The translations under genes were made by a program, and so were the position numbers. Positions 1 to 7,148 of a stretch of 11,646 bases of DNA are shown here, one piece after another. Source of the DNA: SIG575 sp045632485 (GTDB lineage Bacteria; Bacillota; Clostridia; Oscillospirales; Acutalibacteraceae). The stretch spans positions 1 through 11,646 of the forward strand of contig JAZQWT010000170.1 of assembly GCA_045632485.1 (NCBI GenBank), in the 5' to 3' direction. Within the stretch, counting starts at the first letter, position 1; each line of letters opens with the position of its first letter. A model generated the notes under the pieces. That model searched no databases, had not been told where the DNA came from, and saw nothing but the letters and a program-made list of their open reading frames with translations.

Positions 1-313
1 CCATTGCAGGGGAAACAACGGAGTTTGCAAAGCCTGTTATGGGAACAATAGTACCTGCACCTGCAACTTTTGCTATTTTATCGAATATGCCGATACCTGT
101 GAGAATTGCCGTAATTACTATGAGTGTTACGGATACAGCTGTTTTTGTTTCATCTTCGTTGAATTCCAGAGACTGATAAAGAAACTTAAAGCCTTCGCCG
201 ATTGAGCAGACAAGTCCCCCAATCCAGAATGCGTTCAAGCAATTCTTAAGAACAGGTGATGGAGGGGAAGCTTTTTTCGTCATTTTATCGTATTGTTGTT
301 TGTTAGTTGCCAT
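1..313 (-). CDS. spoVAC: Stage V sporulation protein AC (SpoVAC), partial
   Basis: The minus-strand frame from the ATG at 313-311 stays open for 104 codons to the window edge, so the C-terminus is missing. The translation begins MATNKQQYDKM and contains PVLKNCLNAFWIGGL (about residues 21-35), then a hydrophobic segment near residues 62-75, then FDKIAKVAGAGTIVPITGF (about 77-95) and NSVVSP. These are characteristic SpoVAC stretches. In the family, SpoVAC is an integral inner-membrane protein of the forespore, part of the SpoVA channel that moves Ca-dipicolinic acid into the spore and releases it at germination; it has mechanosensitive-channel-like activity. A GGAGG ribosome site (320-324, read on the minus strand) lies 6 bases before the ATG. 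The gene is divergent from the operon starting at 500. SpoVAD and SpoVAEb genes would be expected just beyond the left edge. The identification is firm; the full length is unknown. Confidence 0.93.
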   Translation of the reverse strand, partial: MATNKQQYDKMTKKASPPSPVLKNCLNAFWIGGLVCSIGEGFKFLYQSLEFNEDETKTAVSVTLIVITAILTGIGIFDKIAKVAGAGTIVPITGFANSVVSPAM

Positions 314-412
314 AAATAACCTCCGCAGATTTTCTCTTTGTATTATTCTGTGATAAAAAGCCAAAAATAAACGCTTGAAAAGGTAAAATTTTATAAAGTT
401 AATTCTTGCCTT

Positions 413-441
413 TTGATTCGATTTTTGTTATTATATATAGT
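413..441 (+). promoter_or_regulatory. Probable sigma-A promoter for the 500-5530 operon
   Basis: TTGATT (413-418) is followed after exactly 17 bases by TATAGT (436-441), in a very AT-rich stretch. Transcription would start near 448, giving a leader of roughly 50 bases before the ATG at 500. It lies in the 174-base divergent region shared with spoVAC. No riboswitch-like or terminator-like structure was seen in the leader. The call rests on hexamer match and spacing only. Confidence 0.45.
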
Positions 442-482
442 GAAATATAATTGGCAGAAAATTTGTTTTTTTAGCTCGAATT

Positions 483-487
483 AAAGG
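483..487 (+). promoter_or_regulatory. Ribosome binding site deciding the start at 500
   Basis: The purine run AAAGG at 483-487 directly abuts an in-frame ATG at 488, too close to serve it, but lies 12 bases before the ATG at 500. The spacing is long, but workable, and favours the start at 500. An in-frame TAA at 482-484 rules out any earlier start. Confidence 0.5.
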
Positions 488-499
488 ATGTATAGACAA

Positions 500-2182
500 A
501 TGAAATCAAAAAAAATCAATAGATTTCGTGTATTGTTCAATAAAAATAAGCGGTTCAGAATAATCTCCATTATTGCAGGGTTACTTGTGGCAATAATGGT
601 GTTGGGATTGTTTTCTTTTTTGATGGGACGTATGGAAACCTCGGGGAAAATAACAGCAGCAATTTCTGTTGAACCTGAAAACCTGGACCCGACTTTCTGT
701 CAGAATAATGAAACGCAGACAATTCTTGTCAACTGTTTTGAAGGTCTTATGAAGATTGATGAAAACGGTGATGCAGTAAAGGCGGCAGCAAGTGATTATA
801 CTGTGTCAAAAGACGGTAAGGTCTATACTTTTACTATTTCTTCTGATGCGAAGTGGAGCAACGGAACAGATGTCAAGGCGTCTGATTTCGTTTATGCATG
901 GCGCAGAACAGCAAACCCGTACAACTCATCGGCATATGCATTTTTGTTTGAAAATATACGGGGTTACGATACTGTTATGCAGGATTTTGAAAAAGAACAG
1001 AATAAAGTAACCGACGAAGACGGAAATTATATAACAATGGATATGAGCAAACTATGGGTTAAGGCGGCTGATTCAAAAACCCTCGTTGTAAGGCTGAAAG
1101 AAAAAGACCCGTCTTTCCTGAAAAAATGTGCATCGGTTGCTTTCTTTCCCTTGTGTGAACAGGTAGTTAAACCAAATACAAGAATCTGGAGTACAGATGC
1201 TGATTTGTTTGTAAGTAACGGTGCGTTTGTCCTGTCTTCCTGGACGGAAGGAAGTTATCTCGACCTTGTACCTAACGAAGATTTCCGTGACAGCGAAAAT
1301 GTTAAACTGAAGGCTATTAAGTTCAGATTTGTTGCTGACGGCAATGAAGGTCTTGAAATGTTTAAAAGTAACGATGTGTTATTTTCCTCTTCTCTGCCGG
1401 AAGATAAAATTGAGAGTGTGGCAAGGAAAAGAGACTTTAATTCATATGATGAATTGGGAACATATTTCTTATATTTCAATCATAGTAAGAAACCGTTTAA
1501 TGACCCTCGAGTAAGACAGGCCCTTACCCTTGCTATTGACAGAGAAAAGCTGGTTGATGAAACAGCTTTGTCAAGAGGGATTGCGGCATCGGCGTTGATT
1601 TCAGACGGATTTTCCGCATTCAGAGAAAAAGGTAATGATTATTTTGATGTTTCCGAAAACAGAGAAAATAAAGAAAAAGCCCGTCTGTTATTGAAAGAGG
1701 CGGGATATGAAAATGGTGAAGATTTCCCTGAATTTGAATATATTTTCAATGATAACACGTACAGTCGTAAAACTGCAGAGCTTATTCAGAAAATGTGGAA
1801 GAAAAATCTCGGAATTGAATGTACACTGAAAAGTGTAAGCTGGTCAAAGCTTGATGAGCTGAGAAATTCAGGTGATTTCTACGTTGCAAAAGGCGGCTTG
1901 ATGGCACCATACAATGATGTGAAATTTATGCTTGATAAGTTTACATCGGAAAACAGCTTCTGCGGCTGGTATAATGCGCAATACGATAAGTTGGTTTCAA
2001 AGGTAACAAATAATAATTCTTCATATGCTCATAAAGCAGAAGATATGCTTATGGAAAACTGGGTGATTTGTCCGCTGTATTATTATTCAAACGGATATCT
2101 TGCATCATCACGAATTAAAAATTATTATGTAACAAATCAAGGCGTTGCATATTTTACATATGCAGATGTTAATGTGTTTTAA
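500..2182 (+). CDS. OppA-like (SBP_bac_5) extracellular peptide-binding protein, membrane-anchored
   Basis: This is a family 5 solute-binding protein, the class that captures oligopeptides outside the cell for an ABC importer. Family hallmarks are visible: the N-lobe stretch with KWSNGTDVKASDFVYAWRR, the C-lobe stretch YFLYFNHSKKPFNDPRVRQA followed by AIDREKLV, and a typical C-terminal end (CPLYYYSNGYL). The length of 560 residues fits the family. The N-terminus is basic (residues 1-20), followed by one hydrophobic segment (about 21-42), but no lipobox cysteine: the first cysteine comes well after, near FCQNN. Most Gram-positive binding proteins of this class are lipoproteins, so this one is probably held by an uncleaved signal anchor or cleaved by signal peptidase I. 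An alternative ATG at 488 adds four residues. No permease or ATPase partner of the Opp type is present; the next gene, 13 bases downstream, is sufC. Family is clear, ligand is not. Confidence 0.85.
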   Translation: MKSKKINRFRVLFNKNKRFRIISIIAGLLVAIMVLGLFSFLMGRMETSGKITAAISVEPENLDPTFCQNNETQTILVNCFEGLMKIDENGDAVKAAASDYTVSKDGKVYTFTISSDAKWSNGTDVKASDFVYAWRRTANPYNSSAYAFLFENIRGYDTVMQDFEKEQNKVTDEDGNYITMDMSKLWVKAADSKTLVVRLKEKDPSFLKKCASVAFFPLCEQVVKPNTRIWSTDADLFVSNGAFVLSSWTEGSYLDLVPNEDFRDSENVKLKAIKFRFVADGNEGLEMFKSNDVLFSSSLPEDKIESVARKRDFNSYDELGTYFLYFNHSKKPFNDPRVRQALTLAIDREKLVDETALSRGIAASALISDGFSAFREKGNDYFDVSENRENKEKARLLLKEAGYENGEDFPEFEYIFNDNTYSRKTAELIQKMWKKNLGIECTLKSVSWSKLDELRNSGDFYVAKGGLMAPYNDVKFMLDKFTSENSFCGWYNAQYDKLVSKVTNNNSSYAHKAEDMLMENWVICPLYYYSNGYLASSRIKNYYVTNQGVAYFTYADVNVF

Positions 2183-2195
2183 AGGAATGGTAAAA

Positions 2196-2918
2196 ATGCT
2201 GGAACTTAAAAATGTGTCTTTCAAGGTTGAAGGACAAAAAGGAATACTTGAAATTATAGACAATGTAAGTCTTACAATAAACGACGGTGAATTTGTTGTA
2301 ATTACAGGCCCTAACGGTGGCGGTAAATCAACTCTCGCCAAGCTTATTATGGGTATTGAAAAACCTACAAGCGGTAAGATTTTATTTAACGGAATTGATA
2401 TTACCGATATGTCAATCACAGAGCGTGCAAAGCTTGGTGTCGGATATGCTTTTCAGCAGCCGCCCAGGTTCAAGGGCATTACTGTAAGGAGACTTCTTTC
2501 ACTTGCTCACGGAAGTGAATTGCCTGAAGACCTTTGCTGTTCTTACCTTACAAATGTAGGTCTTTGCTCAAAAGAATATCTTAACCGTGAGGTAGATGCT
2601 TCTCTTTCAGGCGGTGAAGTAAAGCGAGTTGAAATTGCATCAATTATGGCAAGAGAGCTTAAGCTTGCAATCTTTGACGAGCCGGAAGCAGGTATCGACC
2701 TGTGGAGCTTCACAATGCTTGTTGAAACTTTCAAGGTTATGAAAAACAAACGCAATCAGTCAATAGTTCTCATTTCACATCAGGAAAGAATTATGTCTGT
2801 TGCAGATAAAATTATTGTTATTGCAAACGGAAAAATTCGTGAAGAAGGCTCACGTGATGAAATTTTCCCCAAACTTCTGGGAGAATTTGACGGTGCGTGT
2901 AATTTCAGAGGCAAATAA
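2196..2918 (+). CDS. sufC: Fe-S cluster assembly ATPase SufC (SmsC-type)
   Basis: This is the soluble ABC-type ATPase that drives conformational change in the SufB/D scaffold during Fe-S cluster assembly in the cytoplasm. In 240 residues all ATPase motifs are present: Walker A GPNGGGKST (38-46), Q-loop in AFQQPPRFKG (about 85-94), signature LSGGEVKR (137-144), Walker B LAIFDEPEAGID (157-168) and the H-loop SHQ with His195. DEPEAGID and the SGGE-type signature are typical of SufC rather than of a transporter ATPase. Start: ATG at 2196 has AAAGG (2181-2185) about 10 bases upstream, whereas the in-frame ATG at 2187 sits against that site and ATGs further upstream overlap the previous gene. It lies 13 bases after the binding-protein gene and 20 before sufB. 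No cysteine desulfurase (SufS) or SufU follows, which fits the two-gene SUF-like minimal system of anaerobes. Confidence 0.92.
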   Translation: MLELKNVSFKVEGQKGILEIIDNVSLTINDGEFVVITGPNGGGKSTLAKLIMGIEKPTSGKILFNGIDITDMSITERAKLGVGYAFQQPPRFKGITVRRLLSLAHGSELPEDLCCSYLTNVGLCSKEYLNREVDASLSGGEVKRVEIASIMARELKLAIFDEPEAGIDLWSFTMLVETFKVMKNKRNQSIVLISHQERIMSVADKIIVIANGKIREEGSRDEIFPKLLGEFDGACNFRGK

Positions 2919-2938
2919 TAAGGCGGGAGGAAAAGAAA

Positions 2939-3862
2939 ATGATTGAAAATAAAGTAGATAAAGATTTGCTCTCTGCCGTTGCTGATTTGCACGACGTTCC
3001 TATGGGAGCATATAACATCAGAAAAAACGGCGAAGGTATGGCAAGAAATTCAACAAAGAATATTATTATCGAGCCGAAAAAAGATAAACCGGGAATTGAC
3101 ATCATTGTTAAACCCGGTACAAAAAATGAAAGTGTTCATATCCCCGTTATTGTTACCGCAAGCGGTGTGAAGGACCTGACCTACAACGATTTTTATATAG
3201 GTGACGATGCAGACGTTTTAATCGTTGCAGGCTGCGGTATTCACAACTCAGGCTCAGAACAGAGTGAACACGATGGTATACACACTTTCCACATCGGTAA
3301 AAATGCTAAGGTAAAGTATGTTGAAAAGCATTACGGTGACGGAGAGGGAACAGGCGAAAGAGTTCTGAACCCCACAACAGAAATTGAGATGGATGAAAAT
3401 TCTTTCTGCGAAATGGAAATGATACAGATTAAGGGTGTAGACTCAACCTTACGTGAAACAACTGCTCATCTTAAAGCGGGAGCAAAGCTTATGATGATTG
3501 AAAAGCTGATGACTCACGGTAAGCAGGTTGCACGTTCTAATATGGAAATCAACCTTGACGGTAAAGATGCAAGCACACAGATTATTTCACGTTCAGTTGC
3601 AAAAGATGAGTCTGAACAGGTTTTCTATCCCAGAGCCGTAGGCAATGCACCTTGCAGAGCACACGTTCAGTGCGATTCAATTATTATGGATAATGCGAAA
3701 GTGCGTTCAATTCCCGAAATTGCCGCAAACCACAATGAAGCACAGATTGTTCATGAAGCGGCAATCGGCAGAATCAATAATGATCAGCTCATTAAGCTCC
3801 AGACTTTCGGAATGAGCGAAGAAGAAGCAGAAGAAATTATCATCAAGGGCTTCCTTAAATAA
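2939..3862 (+). CDS. sufB: SufB/SufD-family Fe-S assembly scaffold (SmsB-like)
   Basis: This is the scaffold partner of SufC. At 307 residues it is much shorter than classical SufB (about 470) or SufD (about 420) and looks like the single scaffold of the minimal SufCB (SMS) systems. The C-terminal SufBD core is clear: AHVQCDSIIMD (about 241-251), then SIPEI, then VHEAAIGRI (from 271), and an ending MSEEEAEEIIIKGFLK like the family's C-terminus. By alignment from memory, Cys245 of QCDS and Glu273 of HEAA sit 28 residues apart and match E. coli SufB Cys405 and Glu434 (29 apart), both needed for cluster assembly; His272 precedes Glu273. A further Cys239 lies nearby. The N-terminal cluster-binding region of canonical SufB is absent. 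The start has GGGAGG (2925-2930) 8 bases upstream. With one scaffold gene, the active complex would have to be a SufB homodimer with SufC, which is inferred from the family. Confidence 0.9.
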   Translation: MIENKVDKDLLSAVADLHDVPMGAYNIRKNGEGMARNSTKNIIIEPKKDKPGIDIIVKPGTKNESVHIPVIVTASGVKDLTYNDFYIGDDADVLIVAGCGIHNSGSEQSEHDGIHTFHIGKNAKVKYVEKHYGDGEGTGERVLNPTTEIEMDENSFCEMEMIQIKGVDSTLRETTAHLKAGAKLMMIEKLMTHGKQVARSNMEINLDGKDASTQIISRSVAKDESEQVFYPRAVGNAPCRAHVQCDSIIMDNAKVRSIPEIAANHNEAQIVHEAAIGRINNDQLIKLQTFGMSEEEAEEIIIKGFLK

Positions 3863-3878
3863 TTTATGAGGTGAAAAT

Positions 3879-4358
3879 ATGGATAAACTTATTTCATTAC
3901 TTTATGAGGATTCATCTCTTTCAATAGAAGAATTATCAGCAATGCTGGGTGAAAGTGAAGAAGATATAAAGAAAAGAATTGAAGAATATAAAAAAAGCGG
4001 AGTTATTCTCGGTAAAAAAACTTTCATCAATTGGGATAAAGTTGAAAATTCAGGTGTAACTGCAATTATTGAACTTAAGGTTACACCCCAGAAGGAAACC
4101 GGCTTTGATGAAATCGCCGCAAGAATTTCTGAATTTTCAGAAGTTGATACTGTTCATCTTATGGCAGCAGATAACTACGATCTTTCAGTAACAGTAAGAG
4201 GCAAAACAATTCAGGATGTTGCTATGTTTGTTTCACGCAGACTTGCAACTATTGATGCAGTTCAGAGCACTGCAACACATTTCCTTCTTAAAAGATACAA
4301 GGAAAACGGTGTTGAACTCACCGATGAGGAAAAAGACCAAAGGAGTATGATGTTGTGA
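3879..4358 (+). CDS. Lrp/AsnC family transcriptional regulator
   Basis: At 159 residues this has the usual Lrp/AsnC layout: an N-terminal winged helix-turn-helix (about 1-50, with SLSIEELSAMLGESEEDIKKRI as helix-turn-helix region and SGVILGKKTFINW as wing), a linker, and a C-terminal RAM ligand-binding domain (about 62-145) that starts AIIELKVTP. Family members sense amino acids and bind DNA as dimers or octamers. GAGGTG at 3868-3873 is 5 bases upstream of the ATG. The last codons overlap the aminotransferase start by 4 bases, implying translational coupling. Regulator and aminotransferase pairs of this type are commonly adjacent, and the regulator often controls its own operon; here that would include the Fe-S assembly genes. 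The C-terminal tail (about 147-159) is charged and extends past the RAM domain. The ligand is unknown. Confidence 0.88.
   Translation: MDKLISLLYEDSSLSIEELSAMLGESEEDIKKRIEEYKKSGVILGKKTFINWDKVENSGVTAIIELKVTPQKETGFDEIAARISEFSEVDTVHLMAADNYDLSVTVRGKTIQDVAMFVSRRLATIDAVQSTATHFLLKRYKENGVELTDEEKDQRSMML
4339..4345 (+). promoter_or_regulatory. Ribosome binding site supporting a GTG start at 4355
   Basis: AAAGGAG at 4339-4345 lies inside the end of the Lrp-type gene and 9 bases before GTG at 4355. No ATG in the aminotransferase frame is suitably placed, and the GTGA overlap with the preceding stop is the usual coupled arrangement, so GTG is taken as the start. Confidence 0.7.
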
Positions 4359-5530
4359 TTAATTACGAAGAACTCCTTAATGAAAATATCAAAAAGGTGA
4401 AGCCTTCGGGAATAAGAAAATTCTTTGATATTGCCAACGAAATGGAAGATGTAATTTCTTTGAGCGTTGGTGAGCCTGATTTCACAACGCCATGGCATGT
4501 AAGAGCAGCGGGTATAGAATCTCTTGAAAAGGGAAGAACGTGGTACACACCAAACAGAGGTTTTGCAGAACTCCGAGGCGAAATCGCGAACTACTATAAC
4601 CGCAGATTCAATGTTGAATATTCTCCCGAAAAAGAAGTGCTGGTTACCGTAGGCGGTTCAGAAGCGATTGATTTATGTATAAGAAGCCTTATTTCCTCAG
4701 GTGACGAGGTGCTTATCCCTCAACCTTGTTTTGTTTGTTATGAGCCGATGACCTATCTTGCAGGGGGAAAACCTGTTGTTATCGAAACAAAAGCGGAAGA
4801 TGAATTCCGTCTTACTCCCGAACAGCTTGAAGAAAACATTACAGACAAAACAAAACTTCTTATTCTGCCTTTCCCCAATAACCCCACAGGTGCAGTTATG
4901 AAAAGAGAGCATCTTGAGGGAATAGCAGAGGTTATCAGAAAGCATAATATAATTGTTCTTTCAGACGAAATTTATGCCGAACTCAATTACGGTGAAGAAA
5001 GACACGTGTCTTTTGCAGAAATTGACGGAATGAAAGAAAAAACAATAGTTGTAAACGGATTTTCAAAGTCATATGCCATGACAGGATGGCGTCTGGGCTA
5101 TGCTTTAGGCCCTGCAGAGTTGATTGCAAAAATGACAATTATTCATCAGTATGCAATTATGTCAGCACCTACAACTGCCCAGTATGCTGCAATAGAAGCA
5201 CTTAAAAACGGTGATGAAGATATCGAAAAAATGCGTAGTGAATACGATTTAAGACGACGTCTTGTAGTAAGCAGCTTCAGAAGAATGGGCCTTGATTGCT
5301 TTGAGCCTGAAGGTGCATTTTATGTATTTCCGTGCATAAAAAATACAGGTCTTACATCAGACGAATTCTGTTCAAGACTTATCCGTGAAAAGCATGTTGC
5401 AGTTGTTCCCGGCACAGCTTTTGGTGAATGCGGAGAGGGATATGTAAGGGTTTCTTATTCATATTCTATCGCACATATCAGGGAAGCGCTTAAACGTATA
5501 CAGGAATTTATCGAAGAAATAAAAAATTAA
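4355..5530 (+). CDS. PLP-dependent class I/II aminotransferase (aspartate aminotransferase-like)
   Basis: This 391-residue protein is a fold-type I pyridoxal-phosphate aminotransferase of the AspB/PatA-like group, moving an amino group between an amino acid and a 2-oxo acid in the cytoplasm. Visible landmarks: the early substrate-site region SLSVGEPDF (35-43), the glycine-rich cofactor stretch VGGSEA (99-104), PNNPTG (174-179), Asp204 in LSDEIYAEL, the Schiff-base lysine Lys238 in NGFSKSYAMTGWRLGY, and Arg365 in YVRVSYS, which should bind the substrate carboxylate. The start is GTG. It is the last gene of the operon, directly coupled to the Lrp-type regulator. Substrate cannot be read from motifs; aspartate, an aromatic or a branched amino acid are all possible. 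The PNNPTG motif and length argue against a SufS/IscS-type cysteine desulfurase, so this gene does not supply the desulfurase missing beside sufCB. Confidence 0.88.
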   Translation: MINYEELLNENIKKVKPSGIRKFFDIANEMEDVISLSVGEPDFTTPWHVRAAGIESLEKGRTWYTPNRGFAELRGEIANYYNRRFNVEYSPEKEVLVTVGGSEAIDLCIRSLISSGDEVLIPQPCFVCYEPMTYLAGGKPVVIETKAEDEFRLTPEQLEENITDKTKLLILPFPNNPTGAVMKREHLEGIAEVIRKHNIIVLSDEIYAELNYGEERHVSFAEIDGMKEKTIVVNGFSKSYAMTGWRLGYALGPAELIAKMTIIHQYAIMSAPTTAQYAAIEALKNGDEDIEKMRSEYDLRRRLVVSSFRRMGLDCFEPEGAFYVFPCIKNTGLTSDEFCSRLIREKHVAVVPGTAFGECGEGYVRVSYSYSIAHIREALKRIQEFIEEIKN

Positions 5531-5544
5531 ATTGAAATTTACTC

Positions 5545-5573
5545 TTGCAATATTATACAAAAAAATGTATAAT
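5545..5573 (+). promoter_or_regulatory. Promoter of the PHP-domain gene
   Basis: TTGCAA (5545-5550) and a perfect TATAAT (5568-5573) are separated by exactly 17 bases, matching the sigma-A consensus. Transcription would begin near 5580, about 32 bases before the ATG at 5612. The whole spacer and the -10 lie within the palindrome at 5548-5577, so a protein bound there would block the promoter. Confidence 0.65.
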
Positions 5574-5577
5574 ATTG
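5548..5577. repeat. Perfect 12+12 palindrome over the promoter (operator candidate)
   Basis: CAATATTATACA (5548-5559) is followed by six A residues and then its exact reverse complement (5566-5577). No T-run follows, so it is not a standard intrinsic terminator. Its position across the -35 to -10 region suggests an operator, or a hairpin at the end of the upstream operon's transcript. Which protein would bind is not shown by the sequence. Confidence 0.7.
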
Positions 5578-5611
5578 TTGAAGCACTATAACTATTTTGA
5601 GGTGAAGGAAA

Positions 5612-6487
5612 ATGTCCGCAGATTTGCATTGTCACACTAAATTATCTGACGGGTCACTCGGTATTGATGACCTCATAATCCTTGCAAAAAAACAGGGAAT
5701 TAATACAATTTCAATCACTGACCATAACTGCCAGGCAGGTAACATCAGGGGAGAACTTATCGGCAAACGCCATGATGTGAAAGTACTTCCCGGCGTTGAG
5801 TTATCTTCAACAGAGGCTCAGACAGGTCTGGAGGTCGATGTTCTTTGCTATCTCGCTGATAGTCCTGCAAGACTTGAAGGCCTTTGTCGCAGAAATATGA
5901 TGGCTTGTAAAAAAGCAAGTCAGTTTATGATTCTTGCAGCATCAAAGAAATATAATATAACACCCGAGCTTATTGTGAAATGTGCAACAGGTTCAACTAA
6001 TATTTACATATGCCATATTATGAGAGCTTTGCTTGAAAGCGGATTTGCAACTTCATTCTATGATGACATTTATAATGAACTTTTTGCAGAAGGCAGTGAA
6101 AATAATATATATTTCAAAGCTAAATATGCAGATACTAAAGAAGTAATTGATGCAATTCATGAATCAGGCGGTATTGCAATTCTTGCTCACCCCGGCAGAT
6201 ACAGCGATGGTTTTGTTGAAGCAATGATGGATATGGGCTTTGACGGAATTGAAGCATGGTGTCCTGACAATACTCCTGAGCAGAGCGAAAAGTATGCAAA
6301 ACTTGCAAAACAGAAAAAACTTCTTGCTCTCGGTGGCAGTAACTTCCACGGTATGTATAATAAAGAAAAAATTTCAATCGGTGACTACTGTACACCGGAT
6401 AAACAGCTTGATGAACTCATAAGCTATAAGGCAAAGCAGAAAAGACTCCGCAAAAAAGCCGAGCAGGAGGCAGCAGGCGATAAATAA
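5612..6487 (+). CDS. PHP-domain metal-dependent phosphoesterase (YciV/RNase AM-like)
   Basis: A 291-residue cytoplasmic PHP-family hydrolase. The metal-binding motifs appear in order: DLHCHTKLSDG (4-14; His6, His8, Asp13), ITDHN (His38), GVELSS (Glu63), HIMRAL (His135), LAHPGR (His193) and SNFHG (His246). The spacing and the inserted helical part (about 85-165) match the YciV group, which includes 3',5'-nucleoside bisphosphate phosphatases and the 5'-3' exonuclease RNase AM that trims 5S and other rRNA. The fourth motif is normally SDFH; here Asp is replaced by Asn244, at a metal-ligand position. The C-terminus (about 270-291) is rich in Lys, Arg and Glu. Start: GAGGTGAAGGA (5599-5609) precedes the ATG closely. 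The next gene starts 20 bases downstream, in the same operon. The exact substrate is uncertain. Confidence 0.85.
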   Translation: MSADLHCHTKLSDGSLGIDDLIILAKKQGINTISITDHNCQAGNIRGELIGKRHDVKVLPGVELSSTEAQTGLEVDVLCYLADSPARLEGLCRRNMMACKKASQFMILAASKKYNITPELIVKCATGSTNIYICHIMRALLESGFATSFYDDIYNELFAEGSENNIYFKAKYADTKEVIDAIHESGGIAILAHPGRYSDGFVEAMMDMGFDGIEAWCPDNTPEQSEKYAKLAKQKKLLALGGSNFHGMYNKEKISIGDYCTPDKQLDELISYKAKQKRLRKKAEQEAAGDK

Positions 6488-6507
6488 AAATTTCAGGGAG
6501 AAACGTT

Positions 6508-7074
6508 ATGCATATGTTTGAAGATGAAGATGTTAAAATCTTCGGTGCGAATAAAATTGAAAACGAAGCAGATGTTTTAATCCGTATTGTTGAAATTATG
6601 AAAAAACAGCGTGCAAACGGCAATATGGACCGCGCAAAGGAAATGGGCGAGGCTATAGCACTCAGAGTTTATAAACTTATGGATGAAATGTTTATATGGG
6701 AAAACTATGCACGTGAAATAAATAATAAAAACATCCCTGAACAGATAGAAAAACTTATAACATTTACTGTTGAAGCAGAGCTTCATGTTCTTCTTGAAAA
6801 ATATTCTGTTTCAACAATGGCTGTAAATGCTTTTTATGATAAACTTATAGAGCTTGACGAAAATCTTTATAACAATATCACAGATGCGTACACTTACTAC
6901 TATCTTGTGTTGAGAAAAGGCGGAGATGTTGCCGGCGGTATCGGTAAGCAGTTTGCAAAGCTTTGTTCGGCAAAAGACGATGAAGTTCTGCAGGATGCAG
7001 GTAAAGACGTTTTTGAAACTGTATGCGAAATTCTCAGAAAAGAAATTGAAAATGCAGGATTTGTTAATGATTAA
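6508..7074 (+). CDS. Unrecognised helical cytoplasmic protein, 188 aa
   Basis: I do not recognise this protein. It is predicted to be almost entirely alpha-helical, acidic, and rich in Glu, Lys, Ala and Ile, with no signal peptide, membrane segment or cysteine-metal motif. Distinct patches are an N-terminal acidic start (HMFEDEDVKIFG), a basic segment MKKQRANGNMDRAKEMGEA (about 31-49), an aromatic patch near TDAYTYYYLVLRKGGD (about 125-140) and a glycine turn VAGGIGKQF. Coding quality is good: the codon use matches its neighbours and AGGGAG (6495-6500) is 7 bases before the ATG; a second ATG at 6514 is also in frame. It lies 20 bases after the PHP gene and before a strong terminator, so the two are co-transcribed and may act together. 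Confidence 0.8.
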   Translation: MHMFEDEDVKIFGANKIENEADVLIRIVEIMKKQRANGNMDRAKEMGEAIALRVYKLMDEMFIWENYAREINNKNIPEQIEKLITFTVEAELHVLLEKYSVSTMAVNAFYDKLIELDENLYNNITDAYTYYYLVLRKGGDVAGGIGKQFAKLCSAKDDEVLQDAGKDVFETVCEILRKEIENAGFVND

Positions 7075-7148
7075 ATGAGGGTCCTTTCGCTGAATTCTCA
7101 TAAGGAAGTTTTTGTTTTTCTACAACTGCGAAGCATTTTAAAAGGCTG

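Noticed and set aside
330..400. A sigma-G type promoter for spoVAC on the minus strand
   Set aside because: An AATAATA stretch only partly resembles the -10 consensus CATACTA, and nothing at the right distance matches the -35, so no call was made.
2145..2195. Earlier SufC starts at 2145 or 2187
   Set aside because: 2145 lies inside the preceding gene without a ribosome site and adds residues unlike SufC; 2187 abuts the AAAGGA. The MLELKNVSF start at 2196 matches the family.
4355..5530. Cysteine desulfurase for the Suf pair
   Set aside because: The PNNPTG motif, the SKSYAMTGWRLGY lysine context and overall layout are those of class I/II aminotransferases, not of SufS or IscS.
5548..5577. Intrinsic terminator of the 500-5530 operon
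   Set aside because: The stem is perfect but AT-rich and is followed by TTGAAGCAC, not a T-run; operator or promoter-associated dyad is the better reading.
5552..5580. Bidirectional promoter from the palindrome
   Set aside because: The mirror TATAAT exists on the minus strand, but the -35 position there reads CAACAA, and no minus-strand gene lies downstream.
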